From Rhizobium sp. EC-SD404 (GTDB taxonomy: Bacteria > Pseudomonadota > Alphaproteobacteria > Rhizobiales > Rhizobiaceae): 64,000 nt of DNA. Positions within the stretch are counted from its first letter, which is position 1; each line of letters opens with the position of its first letter. The stretch spans positions 186,001 to 250,000 of the forward strand of contig NZ_LR701459.1 of the NCBI RefSeq assembly GCF_902498825.1, given 5' to 3'. Positions 58,374 through 64,000 of this stretch are shown here, one piece after another. Position numbers and translations under genes: made by a program. Below the pieces are notes generated by a model. That model was given only the letters and a program-made list of their open reading frames with translations, made no database searches and had not been told where the DNA came from.

Positions 58374-58399
58374 TTTGCCGGCAAACTGACAGATGGGGA

Positions 58400-59452
58400 T
58401 TAGGCGCGCTGCGAGCGGGCAGCGCGCGCCGATCGCACAGCCAAAGCGAGAAGAGCCTGCCTCGCGATAGCGTCCTCCAGCGCAGGCCGGCGCCGTGTTT
58501 CCAGGATGGCCGCCTGCAAGTGCACAAGAGCCTGCCCGAGAGCATCCATCCGCCAAGCGGCCAACGCCTTTTCCAATGCAGGTTTTCGCCGAAAGTGCAC
58601 GCGCCGGCCTTGTTCTGCGACCACATTTCCGACCTGCTTGCCGTCCTGCTCGACTGATGCTCGCATTGTCTCAAGTGCCTGGAATTGACGCAGGCAACTT
58701 TGCAAGGCCAGGAAGACCGATGTCTTCGAGGCCATGATCCGTCGTAATGATAGATCGAGCCCCTCCACGTCGCCCAGCAACACGGCATCGACGGCCGCGT
58801 CGACCGACAGGGCGGAGGCATCACCGATGACCGCCATGACGTCCTCTTCCTGAACGACGTCCTTGCCTTGGGCGTAGAGGGCAAGCTTCTGGATCTCGCC
58901 ACGCGAGGCGAGGCGATCGCCACCGATCAGGCTGGCGAGGAGCTCACGCGCTGCCGACGTCAAGCGCAGTCCAGCCGACGACATTTCACTGTCGATCAGC
59001 TCATTCACGCTGCGCCCTTCGTCGGCGTAACAGGGCACGGCAAGGCCTGCTTTGGCTTCTTCGACGAGTTTTCGAAGACCGGTGCCCTTTTTGAGATCGC
59101 CGGCTTCGATGAGAACGAGGCAGTCGTCAGGAGGATTGTTTGCCAGCTCTGCTACGGCTTCCAGCACGCCACGGTCGTTGCCGGCACCCAGAAGTCTGAC
59201 GAGCCGCAATCCGCCGAAGAGACCGATCGCGCGGGCTTCGTCAACCAGGCGACCAGGATCGGAATTTACCGTGCCGGCGTCGAGCCGGATCGCCGAGAAT
59301 GGATCGTCAGCATCGACCTTGGTGACGGCCACAAGATTGGCCGCCCGTTCGGCCACCAAGCCACGGTCGGGGCCATAGATCAGCACGATCGGCTGTGGGG
59401 GAAGGCCCTTGGCAATCAGACGTTCGAATTCATGCGCCTTGATTTGCGCCAC
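58400..59452 (-). CDS. holA: DNA polymerase III delta subunit
   Basis: HolA is the clamp-loader wrench that opens the beta ring. The 350-residue protein has IVLIYGPDRGLVAERA (degenerate Walker region), the DDPFSAIRLDAG stretch, and GRDRLAS-like GGDRLASRGEIQKLALYA, the diagnostic region of delta subunits. It converges with parB (gap 26 bases) and overlaps lptE by 23 bases. Confidence 0.93.
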   Translation of the reverse strand: MAQIKAHEFERLIAKGLPPQPIVLIYGPDRGLVAERAANLVAVTKVDADDPFSAIRLDAGTVNSDPGRLVDEARAIGLFGGLRLVRLLGAGNDRGVLEAVAELANNPPDDCLVLIEAGDLKKGTGLRKLVEEAKAGLAVPCYADEGRSVNELIDSEMSSAGLRLTSAARELLASLIGGDRLASRGEIQKLALYAQGKDVVQEEDVMAVIGDASALSVDAAVDAVLLGDVEGLDLSLRRIMASKTSVFLALQSCLRQFQALETMRASVEQDGKQVGNVVAEQGRRVHFRRKPALEKALAAWRMDALGQALVHLQAAILETRRRPALEDAIARQALLALAVRSARAARSQRA

Positions 59453-59999
59453 GGGCCGCCTCTGTCGTCAGGAACAGCGCGAGGTCGGCACGCAGACGCT
59501 CCGCAAGCTCGCGGGCTGCTCGATTTTCTGCGTCCCGAGCGGCACGCAGATCGGCAAAGCCCTGTTCGAAACGGTCGTAGCTTGTGGTGACCGATTGGCG
59601 GCGGAGAGCAACGACGTCGCCGGTTGCCGAATCGGTGATTTCGTATTCCGCGCGCACCGTCAGGTTCTGGCCGGTTGCCCGCCCATCGAGCGGATTACGC
59701 AGGATACCGACGTCGGTGCGCGTTACGGTCAGCTCGACCCGGTAGCGTGCGTCGGATGGTTGGCCGGCACCACCATGAAGCAGAAAGATCAGTTCATTGC
59801 GGAGTTCCTGCCCGACGCGATCTTCTGCCGCCTCGATGATTATGTCTGCTGCGGGACGCGCGGCCATGTCGTAGCCGGGCGTCGACCGGTCGGCGTAGAG
59901 CGGCGTGACCTGGCAAGCGGAAAGGCCGAGGCACAGGGCCCCGGCAGTGAGGCGGAGAACAGGCCGGCCGATCGAGCGGCGGATGTCAGACAACGACAT
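59430..59999 (-). CDS. lptE: LPS-assembly lipoprotein LptE
   Basis: LptE plugs the LptD outer-membrane pore for lipopolysaccharide. The 189-residue protein has an N-terminal signal with a lipobox LSAC (Cys29; [18 protein letters not shown]) and the family pattern of a short alpha/beta domain with [15 protein letters not shown] and RAEYEITD. The LptE call rests on the lipobox, size and the leuS-lptE-holA order; sequence similarity across the family is low. It overlaps leuS by 14 bases and holA by 23. Confidence 0.88.
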   Translation of the reverse strand: MSLSDIRRSIGRPVLRLTAGALCLGLSACQVTPLYADRSTPGYDMAARPAADIIIEAAEDRVGQELRNELIFLLHGGAGQPSDARYRVELTVTRTDVGILRNPLDGRATGQNLTVRAEYEITDSATGDVVALRRQSVTTSYDRFEQGFADLRAARDAENRAARELAERLRADLALFLTTEAARGANQGA

Positions 60000-62604
60000 T
60001 CACGATCCTCTGGGGAACGATGATGATTTTCCGAGGCTCGTTTCCGGCCATGGCGGCCTGCACGAAATCGAGCGCCAGCACGGCGGCTTTCACGTCATCT
60101 TGCGAGGCTTCGCGCGCGATTGTCAAATCGCCACGCTTCTTGCCGTTGATCTGCACAGGCAGCAGGATTTCATCCTCCACGACCAGTGCGGGATCGAAGT
60201 TCGGCCATGCCGCCATCGAAACCATGCCTTCGTTTCCGAGCGCGGACCAGCACTCTTCGGCGAGGTGAGGGGTCATCGGTGCAATCAGGTGAACCAGGAT
60301 TTCGACCGCTTCCCGACAGGCAGCCAAGACGTCGGGTTCAGCGCCTCCCTTGGCAACGGACTGCAACGGGGCCGACAGCGTGTTGGTCAATTCATAGATG
60401 CGCGCGACGGCCTTGTTGAAGCCGAGACGTTCCAGATCTTCGCCAACAGCCTTGAGGGCCTTGTGCGCAGCGCGTGAAACATCGAGAGCCGTGCCCGAGG
60501 TTCCGGCTGCGGGTGCAATGCCGGAGAGTGCCTCACGGGATTCCTGCACAAGTCTCCAGATGCGCTGCACGAACCGATGCGCACCTTCGACACCGGACTC
60601 GGTCCAGATGACATCGCGTTCCGGCGGCGAGTCCGACAGCATGAAGAAGCGTGCCGTATCGGCGCCGAACGAGGCGATGATGTCGTCGGGATCCACGACG
60701 TTCTTCTTGGACTTCGACATCTTCTCGATCGAGCCGATCGCCAGAGCTTCGCCGGTCTCGATATGGCTTGCACGGCGGGTGCCTTCGATATCCTCGATAC
60801 GGACATCCGCAGGGGCTACCCAGCCGGCTTCACCCTTGTAAGTCTCGTGCACGACCATGCCCTGGGTGAACAGGCCCTTGAACGGCTCGTCCAGATCGAG
60901 ATGGCCTGTTGCCTTCATCGCGCGGGTGAAGAAGCGCGAATAGAGAAGGTGGAGGATCGCATGCTCGATGCCGCCGATATACTGGTCGACGGGCAGCCAG
61001 GCATTGGCCGTCTGCGGCTCGGTCGGCGCATCGGCGCGGGGCGCGGTGAAACGTGCGAAATACCAGGATGAATCGACGAAAGTGTCCATCGTGTCCGTTT
61101 CGCGACGGGCTGCCGCACCGCATTCGGGGCAGGACACGTGGCGCCATGTGGGATGGCGGTCGAGCGGATTGCCCGGCTTGTCGAAATTGATGTCGTCGGG
61201 CAGCTGCACCGGAAGGTCCGTCTTCGGCACCGGCACGACGCCGCACGCTTCGCAGTGGATCACGGGGATCGGGCAACCCCAGTAGCGCTGGCGCGAAATG
61301 CCCCAGTCACGCAGGCGGTAGTTCAGCTTGCGCTCCGCCTGCGGCCGGCCATTGATCTCGGTCTCGGCCAGTCGACGCGCGACCTCCTCGAATGCTTCAT
61401 CGGGCGTCATGCCATCCAGGAAGCGTGAGTTGATCATCACGCCTTCGCCGGTATAGGCGGTCTCGGTGATCTGGAACGATGCGGCGTCCGCATCCTTCGG
61501 CATCACCACCGGGGTTACCGGCAGACCGTAGCGATTGGCGAAATCGAGGTCGCGCTGGTCGCCGGACGGGCAGCCGAAGATCGCACCGGAGCCGTAGTCC
61601 ATCAAAACGAAATTCGCGACATAGACCGGCAGCGTCCAGGACGGGTCGAAGGGATGTTTCACGTGAATCCCTGTCGGGAAGCCCTTCTTCTCCGCAGTCT
61701 CAAGCGCAGCCAGCGAGGTGCCGGCGCGACGGCATTCCTCGCAAAAGGCTTCAAGCTCGGGGTTTGACGCGGCAGCCTGGCCCGCGAGCGGGTGGTCAGG
61801 CGAGATCGCCATGAAGGACGCGCCAAACAGCGTATCGGGTCGCGTCGTATAGACTTCGAGCTCCCTCGCGCCTGCGGGCGCCGTTGCGGGATCGATCTCC
61901 CAGCGAATGACCAGACCTTCGGACTTGCCGATCCAGTTCTTCTGCATGGTCCGGACTTTCTCCGGCCAGCGATCGAGACCATCCAGCGCCGTCAGCAAAT
62001 CCTCGCTGAAATCGGTAATGCGGAAGAACCACTGCGTCAGTTCGCGTTGTTCGACCAAAGCGCCCGAACGCCAGCCGCGGCCGTCGATCACCTGCTCGTT
62101 GGCCAGAACCGTCTGATCGACCGGATCCCAGTTGACCTTGGATTCGCGGCGGTAGACGAGGCCCTTCTCCAGGAAGTCGAGAAAGAGGTGCTGCTGCCGC
62201 TGATAGTATTCCACGTCGCAAGTCGCGAATTCGCGGCTCCAGTCGAGCGACAGGCCCATCGATTTCAGCTGGCGCCGCATCGTGTCGATGTTCTGGTAGG
62301 TCCACTCTTTGGGGTGGACCTTGTTCTGCATGGCGGCGTTTTCGGCCGGCATGCCGAAGGCGTCCCAGCCCATCGGGTGCAGCACGTTGAAGCCGCGCGC
62401 CCTTTTGTAACGGGCAACCACGTCGCCCATGGCGTAGTTGCGCACATGGCCCATGTGGATGCGGCCCGATGGATACGGGAACATCTCGAGGACGTAGTAT
62501 TTCTCGCCGTCAGCATCATCCTTCGTTTCGAAGACCTGATCTTCGGCCCAGCGCGCCTGCCATTTCGGCTCGGTTTCGCGTGGATTGTATCGTTCGATCG
62601 CCAT
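59986..62604 (-). CDS. leuS: leucyl-tRNA synthetase
   Basis: LeuS charges tRNA-Leu. The 872-residue class-I enzyme has the HIGH-type [17 protein letters not shown] (about 41-57), the editing-domain stretch [21 protein letters not shown], and KMSKSKKN near residue 629. The start ATG at 62604 ([16 protein letters not shown]) is the family start; the frame runs on upstream without homology. A parS-like 16-mer at 61655 lies within the editing-domain region. Confidence 0.98.
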   Translation of the reverse strand: MAIERYNPRETEPKWQARWAEDQVFETKDDADGEKYYVLEMFPYPSGRIHMGHVRNYAMGDVVARYKRARGFNVLHPMGWDAFGMPAENAAMQNKVHPKEWTYQNIDTMRRQLKSMGLSLDWSREFATCDVEYYQRQQHLFLDFLEKGLVYRRESKVNWDPVDQTVLANEQVIDGRGWRSGALVEQRELTQWFFRITDFSEDLLTALDGLDRWPEKVRTMQKNWIGKSEGLVIRWEIDPATAPAGARELEVYTTRPDTLFGASFMAISPDHPLAGQAAASNPELEAFCEECRRAGTSLAALETAEKKGFPTGIHVKHPFDPSWTLPVYVANFVLMDYGSGAIFGCPSGDQRDLDFANRYGLPVTPVVMPKDADAASFQITETAYTGEGVMINSRFLDGMTPDEAFEEVARRLAETEINGRPQAERKLNYRLRDWGISRQRYWGCPIPVIHCEACGVVPVPKTDLPVQLPDDINFDKPGNPLDRHPTWRHVSCPECGAAARRETDTMDTFVDSSWYFARFTAPRADAPTEPQTANAWLPVDQYIGGIEHAILHLLYSRFFTRAMKATGHLDLDEPFKGLFTQGMVVHETYKGEAGWVAPADVRIEDIEGTRRASHIETGEALAIGSIEKMSKSKKNVVDPDDIIASFGADTARFFMLSDSPPERDVIWTESGVEGAHRFVQRIWRLVQESREALSGIAPAAGTSGTALDVSRAAHKALKAVGEDLERLGFNKAVARIYELTNTLSAPLQSVAKGGAEPDVLAACREAVEILVHLIAPMTPHLAEECWSALGNEGMVSMAAWPNFDPALVVEDEILLPVQINGKKRGDLTIAREASQDDVKAAVLALDFVQAAMAGNEPRKIIIVPQRIVNVVV
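61655..61670 (+). promoter_or_regulatory. parS-like site inside leuS (two mismatches)
   Basis: TGTTTCACGTGAATCC matches 14 of 16 positions of parS. On the coding strand it encodes GIHVKHP, a segment I believe is common in alphaproteobacterial LeuRS, so protein constraint may explain the match. It is about 12 kb from oriC. Confidence 0.35.
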
Positions 62605-62765
62605 GGCTGCCTTGGAGTTCCGGGACTGTCGGGAGTTCGGTGTGGGCGGACCTTCACCATGAAACCCCATGATCGTCAACCATTCCGGCCGTTCTGCCCG
62701 TGCGCGGCGGCATTGCCGTGGTCGGCGCGCCGCGCTAGGTGCTGGTCGCAATCAAGGAGAGCGAT

Positions 62766-63425
62766 GTGAGCGCAGTCGATAATCTGGCCGCCATCAAGCA
62801 AAAGATCAGCCGCGCGGAACGCAAGGCGGAGCGATCGCCTGGCGACGTCGAACTCGTTGCTGTCAGCAAGACCTTCGAGGCGGAGGTCATTCGCCCGGTG
62901 ATCGAGGCCGGCCAGCGGGTCTTCGGCGAAAACCGTGTCCAGGAGGCTCAGGGCAAGTGGCCGGCGCTGCGCGACGGGACACCCGATCTCAAACTGCATC
63001 TGATCGGTCCATTACAGTCCAACAAGACTGCAGATGCAGTCGCCCTGTTCGACGTGATCGAGACCGTGGATCGTGAAAAGATCGCCGCGGCCCTGGCTGC
63101 GGAATGCGCCAAGCAGAACCGGCAGCTCCAATTCTACGTCCAGGTCAATATCGGCGAGGAAGAGCAGAAGGCGGGTATCTCTCCGATCGAGACGCATGCA
63201 TTCGTCGAGCGCTGCCGCGACGTCCATAAGCTCGACGTGGTCGGGCTCATGTGCATTCCGCCGGTGGACGAAGCTCCGGGGCCGCATTTCGCGCTGCTGC
63301 GAAAGCTGGCGCGGGAAGCCGGGGTTGAGAAGCTTTCAATGGGCATGTCCGCCGATTTCGAGATCGCGATCGGTTTCGGCGCAACGAGCGTGCGTGTCGG
63401 TTCGGCGATATTCGGCACCCGTTGA
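62766..63425 (+). CDS. YggS/PLPBP-family pyridoxal-phosphate-binding protein
   Basis: A 219-residue single-domain PLP homeostasis protein. Marks are LVAVSKTFEAEVI (PLP lysine), VFGENRVQEAQGKW, HLIGPLQSNKT and the phosphate-binding SMGMSADFEIAIGFGATSVRVGSAIFG. The GTG at 62766 has AAGGAG six bases upstream; upstream in-frame codons are not needed. It is divergent from leuS. Confidence 0.94.
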   Translation: MSAVDNLAAIKQKISRAERKAERSPGDVELVAVSKTFEAEVIRPVIEAGQRVFGENRVQEAQGKWPALRDGTPDLKLHLIGPLQSNKTADAVALFDVIETVDREKIAAALAAECAKQNRQLQFYVQVNIGEEEQKAGISPIETHAFVERCRDVHKLDVVGLMCIPPVDEAPGPHFALLRKLAREAGVEKLSMGMSADFEIAIGFGATSVRVGSAIFGTR

Positions 63426-63553
63426 CCCCGAAAATCCTGTGATGCCTCCGACACCGTTGCGTGCCATAAACGGGCAACGCGATTGGATTGGGGGAAATCG
63501 ATGGCTCGTTTGCGGGAAGGTCTGTCGCTTCATGCCCACACGGGCAAGCTGTC

Positions 63554-64000
63554 GTGAGCGTCGTGTCGGAGCCGGTTTCGGAGCGCAAGCGCAAGCGCGG
63601 CATCTATGGCTGGATGGGATTCGACTGGGCGGCGCAGCCATTCTTCACCGTCGTCATCACCTTCATCTTTGGTCCCTATTTCGTTTCGCAGCTGGCTGAC
63701 GACCCCGTGCGCGGGCAAGCCTGGTGGGGCTACGCGATCGCATTCTCGGGATTGCTGATCGCCGTTCTTTCGCCGGTTCTCGGTGCGATCGCCGACCAGA
63801 CCGGAGCGCGCAAGCGCTGGATCGCGGCTTTCGCCAGCGTGAAGATCGTTGCTTTGTTCCTGCTGTGGAACGCGGAGCCAGGCTCCGCCCTGATCTATCC
63901 GTTCCTGCTGATCGTCATCGCTTCGATCGCCGCGGAATTCTCAATCGTCTTCAACGATGCGATGATCCCGAGCCTCATGACCAATCGGGAGATCGGGCGT
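63554..64000 (+). CDS. MFS transporter of the UMF1/Atg22-like type, N-terminal part (3' end outside window)
   Basis: The open frame begins at GTG 63554 (or GTG 63563) and runs off the window. The visible 149 residues start with a basic stretch (SERKRKRGIYGWMGFDWAAQPFFTVVITFIFGPYF) and include three to four membrane segments and the MFS loop LGAIADQTGARKRWI (the motif-A position). The GWMGFDWAAQPFF start is typical of the UMF1 (BtlA/Atg22) family. The substrate is unknown. Confidence 0.85.
   Translation, partial: MSVVSEPVSERKRKRGIYGWMGFDWAAQPFFTVVITFIFGPYFVSQLADDPVRGQAWWGYAIAFSGLLIAVLSPVLGAIADQTGARKRWIAAFASVKIVALFLLWNAEPGSALIYPFLLIVIASIAAEFSIVFNDAMIPSLMTNREIGR

Noticed and set aside
58374..58385. 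TTTGCCGGCAAA palindrome between parB and holA
   Set aside because: A 12-bp palindrome right after the parB stop, without a T-tract or loop; too short to call as a terminator or operator.

Overview
The window is a 64 kb piece of a GC-rich alphaproteobacterial chromosome, almost certainly Hyphomicrobiales (Rhizobiales). The marker genes are chvG/chvI beside pckA, a short HprK with ManX and HPr, a DivL-type kinase with tyrosine at the phospho-acceptor position, a TsaE-phosphotransferase fusion, DUF1402, DUF2628 and DUF2852 proteins, and the gene order DUF299 gene - oriC - hemE. I cannot name a genus. There is no prophage, insertion sequence, CRISPR array or obvious island. This is core chromosome, and the interest lies in its origin/partition signals, a dispersed intergenic repeat, and several structured or dyad-containing leaders.

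Layout. 1-5.1 kb: end of a TRAP permease, tRNA-Leu(CAG), a cysteine-rich DUF2325 protein, an intracellular PHB depolymerase and a DUF2852 membrane protein. 5.2-11.5 kb: a YgjP-type metallopeptidase, then trpF-trpB-trpA-accD-folC. 11.5-23.4 kb, minus strand: a tight unit divL > tsaE-amgK > murU > addB > addA > trxA, joining cell-cycle signalling, tRNA modification, peptidoglycan recycling and double-strand-break repair. 23.6-29.1 kb, minus strand: ahcY, and chvI-chvG-hprK-manX-ptsH (envelope stress two-component system plus regulatory PTS). 29.4-33.4 kb: pckA, arfB, alkB and a PAP2 protein. 33.4-38.1 kb, minus strand: hisB-DUF2628-hisH-hisA-hisF-hisE-coaA. 38.3-41.4 kb: hslV-hslU and DUF1402. 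41.5-44.2 kb, minus strand: a Tim44-like gene, mltA, smr and a small HTH regulator. 44.4-45.6 kb: fxsA and secB. 45.7-49.3 kb, minus strand: a DUF299 (PPSR) gene, maf, aroE, coaE and dnaQ. 49.35-49.74 kb: the predicted chromosomal replication origin. 49.7-58.4 kb, plus strand: hemE, hemJ, rho, mnmE, mnmG, rsmG, parA, parB. 58.4-62.6 kb, minus strand: leuS-lptE-holA. 62.8-64 kb: a YggS-type PLP protein and the start of an MFS transporter.

How it fits together. Transcription diverges from the predicted origin: dnaQ side leftward, hemE/rho/par side rightward. DnaA-box-like 9-mers and a cluster of GANTC (CcrM-type) sites lie in the gap. A perfect parS (TGTTTCACGTGAAACA) sits inside the first codons of rsmG, a two-mismatch copy lies in the mnmE-mnmG gap and another inside leuS, all within 12 kb of the origin and flanking parAB. 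A ~105-bp repeat with CTAGAGC...GCTCTAG ends occurs five times. In three copies one end supplies the stop codon of the adjacent minus-strand gene (hisF, the HTH regulator, dnaQ).

All functional calls come from reading motifs and from family knowledge. No database search was run. Start codons were chosen from ribosome-binding sites, overlaps and family length.
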